Assembly (NCBI RefSeq): GCF_914767665.1
Contig: NC_059504.1
Coordinates: forward strand, 8,558,501 to 8,622,500
Direction of reading: 5' to 3'
Origin: Harmonia axyridis
Lineage: Eukaryota > Arthropoda > Insecta > Coleoptera > Coccinellidae
DNA: 64,000 nucleotides
Part shown: piece by piece, positions 32,085 to 42,445 of the stretch
Layout of the letters: every line of letters starts with the position of its first letter
How positions within the stretch are numbered: the first letter of the stretch is position 1
The notes under the pieces: generated by a model
Told to the model about the DNA's origin: nothing
Seen by the model: only the letters and a program-made list of their open reading frames with translations
The model's database searches: none
Program-made: the position numbers and the translations under genes

Positions 32085-32293
32085 AATAATCGTTTAAAGT
32101 TTGTGTGTTGATAAATGAAATTAATTTTATTGCATTCAGACAATTTTTCAATTGTAAAAAAAGTACCTCCTCGAGGTCAAAGACTGGAGCATCGGACTAG
32201 TAATTCGGAGGTTGCGGGTTCGAGTCCCGTTCGAGGAGGTACTTTTTCCAGAATCGAAAAATTGTCTGAATGCCATAAAATTAATTTCATTTG
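32085..32293 (+). mobile_element. tRNA-headed foldback retro-insertion with 14-bp TSD
   Basis: The 14-mer TTGGATAGTATGTG is present at 32071-32084 and 32294-32307. Within the insert, 32113-32174 and 32231-32292 are two 62-nt arms complementary at about 57 positions. They enclose a tRNA-like core whose acceptor stem is the inner end of the arms. A Pol III B box (GGTTCGAGTCC, 32217-32227) is intact and a short T-run (about 32243-32247) follows. It looks like a tRNA-derived SINE that acquired a self-complementary structure. Confidence 0.7.
32168..32238 (+). tRNA. tRNA-Thr(AGT)-like sequence, degenerate D arm
   Basis: Acceptor stem TCCTCGA/TCGAGGA is perfect. The anticodon stem TCGGA/TTCGG pairs with two G-T wobbles around loop CTAGTAA (anticodon AGT, 32199-32201). 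The T arm GCGGG-TTCGAGT-CCCGT is near perfect, and the discriminator is G. The D arm (GGTCAAAGACTGGAGCA) does not form a proper stem and lacks T8. It lies inside a retro-insertion with a target duplication. I therefore read it as a pseudo-tRNA or SINE head, not a working tRNA gene. Confidence 0.4.
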
Positions 32294-32307
32294 TTGGATA
32301 GTATGTG

Positions 32308-34497
32308 TCAAAAAAATTAGAGGAACCCTGACCTGTAGTCAAGGTTGATCTGTATGTTCACGAATCCTCATACAAGCCTTCACTTCTATACTTTAATGAA
32401 ATTTTGATGTGAATATCCTGTACGGGTTGTGAAAATTGTGAAATTCAAGCTGTTCAATAGTCATTCATAATAAAGTGCAGAAGGTATATATATTCTTCCA
32501 CTAGTTTTCGAATAGAGGAGTATCAGAATGTTCCTTAAGTACAAGTATTAAGGCTTGTATATCCTTATACATTATTTTCTCTAATTCACTGAATTTGTAT
32601 TGAAATTAATGAAATATTTCCATAATTATCGTTCAAGGATATTTGAAGTGAAGAAAGTTGGTTGTTACTAAATGAAAAAAAAAGCTGAATTGATACATAA
32701 CATAACAGAAAAATCCGTGATAGGAGAGTTCCGAGTACCATCATATAATAATGATATATAACCAAGAAATCTTTGTGATACTGGAATATTTCCGCACGAT
32801 TTGGTACTTCAAAATATGGCAGAAAAAATGAACAGATATGCCATAGAATTAGAGAGAATATAATTCTCATTGATTCACAATTTTGACCACAATATTTAGC
32901 GTTCTACTAATCCGATGTTGTTGAAATTTGATACCAGTAGTCGGGTTGAGACATGAATAGGAATTTCAACTTTTCAAAATATACGGTGCTGGTTGCACAC
33001 CCTTTCAGAGACCAAAATGCCATTCTCCGCAGAGCTGTTTTTAAGCGCTTCACCAATTGGCAGAATTCTTTTATTCAAATCTCTTTGAATTTTTCTCCAT
33101 ATCTTTCATAACCACGAAGTGGTGCTTTTCTTACCAATGTAGACCAACAAAAACTGCAAACTGAAAAAGGCCAAACAAAAAGTCACACTTGAAATCAGAT
33201 TCTCCCTCCCCCGTTGTACCGAAACAAAGAAATCCGACTCGAAGGACCAAAAAAGGCAGCATAGCATAGCACCTACCCACTCACCTGGCGCACAGATAGT
33301 TCTCTCTGATTTCCCGTAACGGCTCGGCTGCTTACTTATTTAAACATCCAATTCGACTGCACCACGTGCCATCCAACACCCTCCTCTTCCCCTTCCACCC
33401 TTCCAACCCGACTGCAAGCTTTTCTCTTCCGTACACTCATCAAGTTTTCACGACGACCTGATGGAAAAGTGTCAGAGGAGATGGTGTATCTTTATGGGGC
33501 GGGAAAAACGGAAGGAAATTCAACGCAACCGGCTTTCCCGGGGAGCGTGATGCGTTTCGCCAGGTGTTGCGGCCCGGCGTTGCCGGGTTATCTTTTAGGG
33601 GGGGTATTTTCCGTGGCCAGGGGGCGAAGCTAATCGTAGTTAGCCCTTTCTTCCGTGTTTGGAAGGTGGAGCATGCTAGCCTGTTATTTTGGGAGAGCGG
33701 AGGTGGTTTTTCCGATTCGGGAAAATTAGAGGTGAATTCGTTGGAGGTATATTGGAAAAAAAGTGTGTAATCCTACGGTTCTGGGTCAGGCGATGGGAAT
33801 TAGCGGACTACCCCTTGTTCCGGTTTTGGTGGGAATTGCGGGTTTGATGTATTTCGGAGTTTTCACCTTGATTCGGATAAGGGATTCGTATCGGTATGAA
33901 GCTAAGTGATAAATTAGATTTGGGCTTCGATACTATGGGATCTAGGAGGTTTTTCAGGGGGGAAAGAGGTAATCACTGTTGGATCTCAGGGGGGCCTTCT
34001 GATTAGAAGATCAAAAATGAAAATCATATCTGAAAGATATGTCTGTGACGTTCATCGAAAATATGTCCGATACACTTGATGAATTTTAACGTTAATAATT
34101 CGTAGATAAGCAAATTGGCCGCCAACTTTGCAGAAATTGCAAGCTGATAATTGCTGCTCCTGGCATTTTGGAGGAGATTTCCCTCAGAATACCACACCTC
34201 AGATAAAAATGCGGTTAGGTTCATTCATACCTTGTAATTTGGTCATGTTTGGCTTCTAGTATAATAGTAAATAAATAAATTAAGATGAAGTTGAAGTAGC
34301 CACACTTTAATCTACAGAATCTTTTATTGTTTCCATTGCTCAATCTGGATGCAGAAAACCTTCACGTACACATTTTAGAATGTAAGGGGTTCAAGTACTG
34401 CTACAAACATAAGTATACCTGAAGTATTTCCCAAAGATCACTTCTAAATTCAGAATCCAGGACTAAAACAATTTAAAGAACCATTGTCATCCTCTAA
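32308..34497. other. 2.2 kb without supported gene
   Basis: 32310-33000 is AT-rich with no recognised feature. 33180-33960 is the most GC- and CpG-rich stretch of the intron, with polypurine and G-runs. It contains a short unrecognised frame (33564-33770). The final part is AT-rich. Candidate regulatory DNA by composition only. Confidence 0.35.
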
Positions 34498-35385
34498 TAT
34501 CACTTTATCATATACCTCGTTGTATTGGGGCCGTTTGCCTCTCAATGCTCGGCTCAAATGCATTAATTATGTTCGATAACGATCGCCTGTGATTGTTTCA
34601 GTCAGTTTTAACAACTCATAATACACAACGCCAAGCTGGTCCCACCAAATACTGAGCATGTCCTTGGAACCGTGCATATTCGGTTTGGTCGTTGACGTGG
34701 AAGCATAACGGGATAATCCCCATGATTTTCTGCGCTTTGTATTATCGTAATGAACCCATTTTTCGTCTTCAGTCACAATACGATGCAGAAATCCCTTCCG
34801 TCTTTGTCTTGCAAGCAGCTGTTCACAAGCAAACAAACGCCGTTCAACATCTCTCGGCTTCAACCCAATTTTCTTGTTGCTGAATCATTACCATGACTTT
34901 CAAGCTTTTTGGAATAGCTTGTTGCGTCATTCCCAATGATTCTGCCAATTCTCGTTGCGTTTGATACGAGTCTTGATCAAGTAATGCCTCCAATTCTGCA
35001 TCTTCGAAAACCTTTCCTCTTCCATCCCCATGCTGGTCTTCGACGTCAAAATTGCCGTTCTTGAAACGTTGAAACCACTCTCGGCACTAATAGCGGCCTC
35101 CTCATATGTATCTGAGAGCGTTCGATAAGCCTCAGTCACAGGTTTCTTCATATTAAAGCAGAAAATTTAAACCTTCTTCGAATGACGAGAATTTGGCTTG
35201 TGAACTGACATGTTTAATCGAGAATAACTAAATGATGCAGACACAAATCGACTTATATTTCGATAGCGTTATGTTCACAAATACCTAAGCACTATTGTAT
35301 GACATCTAAAATCTATTTATTGCAACTACCACTCAGAGCTACAGCCATCTATTGCTAAACGGCGGAAGCAAAGTTGTACACCTAA
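34498..35385 (-). pseudogene. DD34D mariner, longest 5' portion
   Basis: The outer end at 35385 is TTAGGTGTACAACTTTGCTT on the minus strand. The ATG is at 35211 (MSVHKPNSRHSKKV-type start with a frameshift). Then come AYRTLSDTYEEAAI, an FKNGNFDVEDQHGDGR-like stretch, KPRDVERRLFACEQLLARQR, FLHRIVTEDEKWVHYDN (first catalytic D) and SIWWDQLGVVYYELLKLTET with ITGDRYRT. The copy stops before the second and third catalytic aspartates. Several frameshifts and a short deletion in the N-terminus disable it. Confidence 0.88.
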
Positions 35386-36207
35386 TACAAGAGAAAAAAT
35401 ATTAGTGAATAAAATTAATTTAAATTGAAAAGGGTGCATCAATTAGTAACTATTTTCGATTGCAGTGTTTGCTCAACAATAATTTCAGGATATTCTGAGG
35501 CCAAAATTTGACATCAAAATAAAAAGTGCCTACTTGAAAAATTATAGGATCTCAATATTTGAAATGAAGAGTTTGTTATTTCGGTTCCATCTACGGCAAA
35601 ACAAACCTTTCACGAACAGATCCCGCTATACTAAACCCGAAAAAAAATCCAGAAACTCTAAAAGACCAATTCCAAGGTCCCCCAGTCTAGGATATCCCAG
35701 CAACATCCGACGCTCAATTCGAATAAACTGTTATGTCCGCATTCACTACGTAGATGATGAGGGAAAATCGCCTCGTAAAAGTCGGCGAAACGGGGAAAAA
35801 CACCCCCTTCTCCGGTCCCGCGAAAATCGTGAGTCATACGACCTCTAGCGGAAACGACGGAGGCGGGCTAGATTTGATTTTTATTGTTTCGGCCGTTCTG
35901 GCCGCGTCATTTCCCGTCGTCCCCCCCCCACTTGTGACGGTCGCGATGTTGAAAAATGGTAGCGGCACGCGCGCTAATTGCCGTACCGAAAATACATCTA
36001 TCATGTGCAGGTCCGGTCTGGTCGGCGGTTTGGCGATTGACGAAGGCATCCGGCACAAGGGGGCCTCCATCAGCCAAACGAAACTAAAGTAGAAAAATTT
36101 TTGAAAAATCTGTTATTTTCAATTATTAATATTATTTCATTATATACACACATCGTCAAAAGTCTTGCCCTTTCAAGTCGGATACCCCCCTTATTATCGT
36201 TGAACTA
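35386..36207. other. CpG-rich unique island, no gene
   Basis: 35660-36090 is unusually rich in GC and CpG for the window and includes a C-run near 35920. Three overlapping frames (35534-35848, 35754-36092 and the opposite strand) are open, but none resembles a known family. Simultaneous opening on both strands suggests composition, not coding. Confidence 0.35.
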
Positions 36208-36565
36208 ACAATGACTGGTGCCATCTACGTAGAAAACATAATTGAACCAATAATTGTTCTGCGCAACGAATTCTGGAAAAATTTGATTTATCAGGATGAT
36301 AACGCCTCACCGCACACGAAGGGTTCAAAACTTTCTTCGAAAGAACAATATCCAGAAAATGAACAGGCCAGCGAACTCACCAGACATGAATCCAATTGAG
36401 CACGTATGAGATTGCTTAGGGAGAGCAATATCCAATCGCCAAAACCCTTCTTCAACTTTTCAGGAATTGAGTTTAGCTCTTCAGGAAGAATGGAACGATA
36501 TGCCTGAAAATTTTTGGAATGACTTGTTTCTTGGAATGCCAAGCCTATTGGGCAGTTGATTGAGA
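36208..36565 (+). pseudogene. Tc1-like transposase fragment
   Basis: Pieces in three frames read MTGAIYVENIIEPIIV, LIYQDDNASPHT (second catalytic D), NSPDMNPIEHV (third catalytic E), then GRAISNRQNPS, LQEEWNDMPENFW and LGMPSLLG. This is the C-terminal half of a Tc1-family DD34E transposase with frameshifts and in-frame stops. The N-terminal half and terminal repeats were not found. Confidence 0.8.
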
Positions 36566-37854
36566 GAAAAGGTGGTAGTAAGACTATTGAATTTGGATTC
36601 AATTGTGGATTAACTATAATCATTCAAAAATAAATAATAGATAAATTTATATTTTTCCTATTTTGTCTCTTCCTGCATAAAGCAAAGAGTACCAAACAAA
36701 GATTCTCTATCAAATATATTGTACTTAGAATTATTCATCTCATTTCCAGAATATAGATTGTTTATTTCCTGAAAAACCTAAGGACGCCAAGACTTTTGAA
36801 GTTGTGGGAATATAAGATGAGATAATCAATAACGTGGCCAGGAGTACTGCAGAACTAAGTGAAAACTGATTCTTCTTTATGTGACTTGTCAGTTTGATCC
36901 GACGTGGGCGATCACCATCGAGAAGAAGTCTCAATCCTAGTAATAACCACTCCCAATTACCTAGCACTACATAACTAATCATGTTCTTTTAAGTAAAGAT
37001 TCGATAATGAAAATAAATCTTAATTTGCTGCTGATTCGAAGGCAAAATCTTCCGCAATTTATTCAAACCACATTAAATAAAATTTAAAACTATTTGAAAC
37101 CATGTTAGATGTCGTTAGAAGACCTAATTTTGTTCGTCTTATTTCCTGAAGTGGAGCCTCAAATCAGCCTCTAGCCGAAGGCCACCAGTGAAGCCAGACC
37201 GGGCCTGATCATGGGAAAACGGAGAGACGCTGAGATCGGCGGTATCCGAGTTTTCCGGTCGCGGAAAATTCAGGGGAAAAATCAGAGTTATCGTGAGGTC
37301 GTACATTCATACGAGTTATTTGTGTCGGTTTTCCGTTTATCATCGGACCCTTTGTTTCCTGTTTACGCCGTCATTATTTCTGCTGAGAGTTCGATTCTTC
37401 GCGATAATAGGTAACTGTCGATCGGTTGGAGGGGGGGGGGCTGTTATTAATTGTGGCCCGAAGAAGTTTGGGATGATTTATTCGCTATCATGAACTGGGG
37501 CGTGGAGGAAAACAAAGACGATCGAAAAAGAATTATTTGTTTTCGAGATGGAACGAAAGAGAAATATGCGGAGTAAGGTGTATTCGCGGCAAAAAATAAG
37601 TCGCATAATCGTAAATCAGTTTTTCTTTTCGAGAACTGTCTCCAAAGACATTAAAGAAAACTGCAAGGTTACCAATATTAATAATTATTTGTTGAAACTT
37701 ATTTATCCCACTAATTTCTAACTAAAGGACCATCCCTAGCAATCAAATACCCAACAGATCAAATAATAAAAATTATAATAATAGAAAGTACCCAAAACTT
37801 ACTCCAAATTACAAATATGAATAAAACAATACAAATCTAGATAAAATTAAATAG
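36566..37854. other. intronic sequence, nothing recognised
   Basis: AT-rich with a G-run near 37430. Short frames at 37211-37493 have no recognisable content. Confidence 0.35.
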
Positions 37855-38374
37855 ACTTACAACTTTGCATCCGCCGTTTTGCAATAGATGGCTGCAACGG
37901 TAAGTGGTAGTCAAAATTAATAGATCGTAGATGTCATACAGTAAAGAATAAGCTCAGGTATTTCTAAACATTACGCCATCGAAATATTAGACGATTTGTG
38001 TCGACATCATAATGTCGGTCTCAGCTTGCGAGCCAAATTCTCATAATTTGCAGAAGGTTTTGATCTTCTGATTTGGTATGAATAAATCTGCGGCTGAGGC
38101 TAATCGAATGCTCTCAATTACCGCTATTAGTGAAAGAACGTCGACGTCAAAGACCAGCATGAAGAGAGAAGGTCCTCGAAGATGCTGAATTGGAGGCATT
38201 ACTTGGTCAAGATTCGTGTCAAACGCAATAAGAATTGGCAGGATCCTTGGGAATGACGCAACAAGCCACTTCAAAACCCCTGAAAGTCTTGGGAACGATT
38301 CAGGAACAAGGAAATTGGGTGGCATATGAGTTGAAGCCGAGAATTGTTGAATTGCGTATTATTCAGAAGTTGCT
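37855..38374 (+). pseudogene. DD34D mariner, 5' portion
   Basis: Starts TTACAACTTTGCATCCGCCG, the family end with changes, followed by the family leader. Readable stretches are MNKSAAEANRMLS, EDAELEALLGQDSCQTQ, ELAGSLGMTQQATS and GNWVAYELKPR. A deletion of about 40 bp removes the CREWFQRFKNGDF motif. Similarity fades after about 38374. Multiple stops. Confidence 0.85.
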
Positions 38375-39397
38375 TATGAAATTCATGCAATTATGCAACA
38401 AATTCTAAGTAAAAAATTGATAAACTTGTAACCTCAATAGAAAAGCTCGAAATAACTTTTCGAGAAGAATCATCAAACCTTTCCCTTTATTCCCCAAAGC
38501 CTTCACTCGCCTCATCTCCAATGAGCAACAAAAACAAAACCTGACTAATTAATGAAAAACGCGTCTTATTCGATAACATCTCTCCCAACATTCAATGAAC
38601 TCTTTATGTACCAACACCTACATCGTAAAACGGTAGAAGACTCCTGTAGAATGAGGAAGTGTAAATATTTTCAGTGATTATCTGATTATTCCCGTCTTTC
38701 ATTTTAACAACTTCCTTCCTTGAATAACATTCAACGCGATCTCGAGTCATATAAACAATGAGGAACTCTTTGTTCACCATAAACCATGGGAAAACGATCT
38801 TATCTACTGAATTCACAGTTCTCATATCTCTACACGTATTTTTCACTTGGAACGTTAAACTGTATAGTCGGTTTGTTGTTTCAGTTCCAACATGATGTAT
38901 TCAATGAAGAATTCTTACTTTTTCGCGAAATGCAATACAGGGTGTTTCAAGTTCGATTGAATATGAGACGTTTTTAAAAAACTGTACCTATTTTGAGTCT
39001 CAAACTTAGTATCAAGAGATTTTTCGACATTCTCTAGCGAGCCATGAAATTTTTGAAGCTTGAGCTCTTTCAGTTATATAGGGAATGAAAAAAATGTTGT
39101 ATAAGGTCGAGTATTCATTCTGAATATTTTCTATATTCGAATCGTTTCATTCGTCAAAATAGTTTTCAAGATATTAAAAAAAAAACTGTTTGAATGATCA
39201 AATAACTGTACCATATTTCCGCTATAAAGTTGATAAAATATTTTTGTTCGAAAATAATGTGAACCAAAAACCTTTATTCAACCTCCAAAACAAAAATTGA
39301 TACTGGAAACAGTAATAAACTCTAATGGAGAGTACTAGACATGGTATTCGACAGGCCCTATGACAAATTTTGAGAGATTTTAGCTGTACTCAGTTTG
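38375..39397. other. no gene; lone transposon end at ~38937
   Basis: TACAGGGTGTTTCAAGTTCG at 38936 begins a Tc1/mariner-class element of which only one end is visible. No transposase remains. Other sequence AT-rich, unassigned. Confidence 0.4.
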
Positions 39398-39720
39398 ATA
39401 GGACTTCCCATTTAAACGTTTCCAAGTATGTCTTGACAACATGGGGTCGAGCATCGTCATGCTGTAAAATCACTTTATCATGTGTTTCGTTGTATTGCGG
39501 CCGTTTGTCATTGAATGCTCAGGTCAGAAGCATTGATTGCTTTCGATAACGATCGCCTGTGATTGTTTCAGTCGGTTTTAACAACTCATAATACACTACG
39601 CCGAGCTGGTCTCACCAAATACTGAGCATGGCCCTGGAACCCTGAATATTCAATTTGGCTGTCGACGTGGAATATCCCCATAATTTTTTGCGCTTAAGAT
39701 TATCGTAATGAACCCATTAA
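39398..39720 (-). pseudogene. DD34D mariner, central catalytic fragment
   Basis: On the minus strand it covers VHYDN-like, WWDQLGVVYYELLKPTET with GDRY, the block before the second catalytic D (KVILQHDDARPHV-like), and LETFKWEVL. Both ends are missing, and it is broken by stops and small indels. Confidence 0.8.
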
Positions 39721-40077
39721 TACCTTCTATGGTCACTAACCATCGATAACGATCATAACGCTCAAGAAAGAAGAAGGAGATACCGCATAAAATATCCCAA
39801 TTTACGATTTCAGCGTATTAACTCTCACATGCGCCCCAGCTACTTTATTTTTTCTAAATCTGTCGATAAATTGGAGCTCTCACACCAAAGCCATAAAGAA
39901 ATTTAATCGACCATAAAAATGCTGGAGAGCTGCTTCGGTTTCGCAATTAATCGGGTTTTCCGCTGTTGCGTACAATTTTTTCTGCGAGTGGTAGTTAATC
40001 CTTGTAAATCTGACGGGTGGTTGGACAAAACGCACGCTCCCCGGACCCTTCCTACATTGAATGCGTAAATGGGCTAT
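39721..40077. other. short unassigned stretch
   Basis: No feature recognised between a mariner fragment and a hAT element. Confidence 0.4.
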
Positions 40078-40085
40078 GTATTTCC

Positions 40086-40958
40086 TAGGGATTCATCAAG
40101 CCAAGTAGCTTGACATTTTAACCAACTACTTGACTTGAAAATCAAGCTCGTGAAAAATTACATACTTGAGCTTGACTTGACTTGATTTTAGATATTTATT
40201 GCTTGACTTGATATCAAGCTTCTTAATATTAGTTGAGCTTGATATGCACGCGTCGCACGTCATATATTTCTGCAATCTTGTGCGCGCTTAGACTAAATAA
40301 GGGGATTCTTCGAGTGCCGAGAGACTGAAGCATTCGCCAGTGTGACTTTATCGGTAGTTTTCTCACATTTCTATGAAATTTACTGGTAGATTTTGGTAGT
40401 TTCAGAAATATCTTTCCAAACTTGGCCAAAACGGCCAAAAATTTTGTATCAACGCCAGCATCTTCAGCTCCTGTTGAAAGACAATTTTCCAGAGCAGCTC
40501 TTACAGTTACAAAAACCCGCAAAAGGTTAGGCGACAAATCTATAAGATGCCTCATGTTTAAGATCCTGGATGAAAAATTATGAAATCAAACAAAGCCTGG
40601 AGGTTTCTCAATATTAAGAAACTTTATTTCTTTATTATTATTTATTTTGTTATAATTTATAGTGATTCAATTTATGTTTCTATTTTAAAAAAGTTGATAT
40701 TTTCGGTTTTTTTATACAATAAGTATAATAAATAAAAGTGCTTTTCGCAAGGTTCCTTCTCATTTCATCATTTTTTTAGTGATGTGACACTACACAATAA
40801 AACTACTAAAAATCAGGTAGCTTGATATGATTCAAGTACTTGATAAATACTCGACTTGACTAGAAATTTGAAAACTACTTCTTGACTTGAGCTTTCCTTG
40901 AAATCAAGTTATGCAAAAGCCAAGTAGCTTGCAAATCAAGCTAAGCCGTGAATCCCTA
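40086..40958 (+). mobile_element. hAT element with 8-bp TSD and transposase C-terminus
   Basis: Ends TAGGGATTCA and TGAATCCCTA are inverted. The octamer GTATTTCC flanks both sides (40078-40085 and 40959-40966). Subterminal zones are full of CAAGTAGCTTGA and CTTGACTTGA motifs. Inside, plus-strand 40433-40566 encodes KNFVSTPASSAPVERQFSRA, then ALTVTKTRKRLGDKSIRCLM. This is the C-terminal dimerisation (hATC) domain of hAT transposases. The rest of the transposase has been deleted, so the element is a defective derivative that kept its ends. Confidence 0.88.
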
Positions 40959-40966
40959 GTATTTCC

Positions 40967-41440
40967 CGCGCTGATGGGGCCCAAAAGAATGTTTACAGAC
41001 CATGAGATTTCCTAGGACAAATCTCTGTTTACTTGTTTGCACATATTGATTTTTCCAGCTCCCTGATTACCCCCGGCTTGGTGAACTTCATCATGTCCGC
41101 GAACGAAACTTATACTGACAGTTTTTCGCAGATACGATTGTTAAGGGGGGATTTTCTTGGATTTTCGGGTATTCAATGGGAAAGGCGATATACGGAAAAA
41201 CCTCGCTTTGTTTCTTCCGATTGAATTCCTCGGGGGAAATTGGGGGTTTTCCTACGGCGATTATACAAGGCAAGTCGGATAATGTCTCAGCGATTTGAGA
41301 TGTTCCTTTAAGGAGACAAAGCTTTTTAACGTTTTTTGTCTGTTATCTCCAGGACCTAGAGGAAAAATTATTCTTATTTTCGTATCACTTTTTTAATGTT
41401 CCATCCTACGTTTATAACGATGAAACCACATCAATTACAT
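40967..41440. other. unassigned stretch between a hAT and a mariner copy
   Basis: No family similarity; short frames on both strands. Confidence 0.4.
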
Positions 41441-42445
41441 GGGCGTACAACTTTGCTTCCGCCGTTTTTTCCAGATATTCGAGGCTTTATTGTAAAAAAC
41501 CGGATTTCAAGTGTTGTCCATCGCTGGCCACTACTTTCTTCCATCTTTCGGGCAGCGTACGAATGCCGTGTTGAGAAAACTGGTCATCTTCTGAAGTGAT
41601 CTACGAATCGATACAATTTTTGGCTTCTTCATAAGACCGGAAGTGCTGGTTAGCTAAGCCTTGTGCCATTGATCGAAACAAGAGATGGTCCGAGGGAGCA
41701 ACGTCTGGAGAATACGCCGGGTGGAGTAGGACTTCCCATTTCAACTTTTCCAAGTATGGCTTGACCACTTTTGCAACATGGGGTCGAGCATTGTCATGCT
41801 GTAAAATCATTTTATCATGTCCCTCATTGTATTGCAGCCGTTTGTCTTTCTATGATCGGTTCAAACGCATTAACTGCGTTCGATTGTCGTAATGAACCCA
41901 TTATTCATCTTCAGTCATAATGCTATGTGGAAATCCCTTCTGCCTTTGCCTTACAAACAACTGTTCACAAACAAACAAACGCAGTTCAACATCTCTCGTT
42001 TTCAACTTTTACGCACCCAATTTCCTTGTTTCTGAATCATTGCCATGACATTTACGCGTTTTGAAATGGCTTGTTGCGACGTTGCCAATTCTTGTTGGGT
42101 TTGACACGAGTCTTGATCAAGTAATGCCTCCAATTCTGCATCTTCGAAAACCTTCTCTTTTTCACGCTTCCATGCTTGTTTCGACTTTAAAATCACCTAT
42201 CTTGAAGCGTTGAAACCACTCTCGGTACGTTCTTTCACTAATAGCGGCCCCACCATAGGTAGTTGAGAGCATTCGATGAGCCGCATATTTCTTCGTATTG
42301 AAGCAGAAAAATAAAACCTCCCTCAAATGACGAGAATTTGGCCCGTGAGCTGACATGTTTAATCGAAAATAACCTTATGATGCAGACACAAATCGACTAA
42401 TATTTCGATGGAGTTATGTTTAGAAATATCTAAGTTTATTGCATG
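41441..42445 (-). pseudogene. DD34D mariner, most complete copy, internally deleted
   Basis: Minus strand. The ATG is at 42356 with MSAHGPNSRHLREVLFFCFN, then a ~6-bp in-frame loss, SERTYREWFQRFKIGDF, EDAELEALLDQDSCQTQQEL and AISKRVNVMAMIQKQGNW. The first catalytic block is destroyed by a deletion joining the N-CNEPI region to the segment before ILQHDNARPHVAK (second D). Then follow LLHPAYSPDVAPSDHLLF (third D, 34 residues after the second) and PERWKK-like text. The 3' terminus AAGCAAAGTTGTACGCCC at 41441 matches the 5' terminus of the family. The 5' terminal repeat is missing at 42445. Confidence 0.9.

Noticed and set aside
32168..32238. Functional tRNA-Thr gene
   Set aside because: D arm does not fold and position 8 is not T; the sequence sits in a retro-insertion with a 14-bp duplication, so a SINE-type pseudo-tRNA is more likely.
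35534..36092. 104- and 112-codon plus-strand frames
   Set aside because: Low-complexity basic composition, overlapping opposite-strand frame, no known motif.
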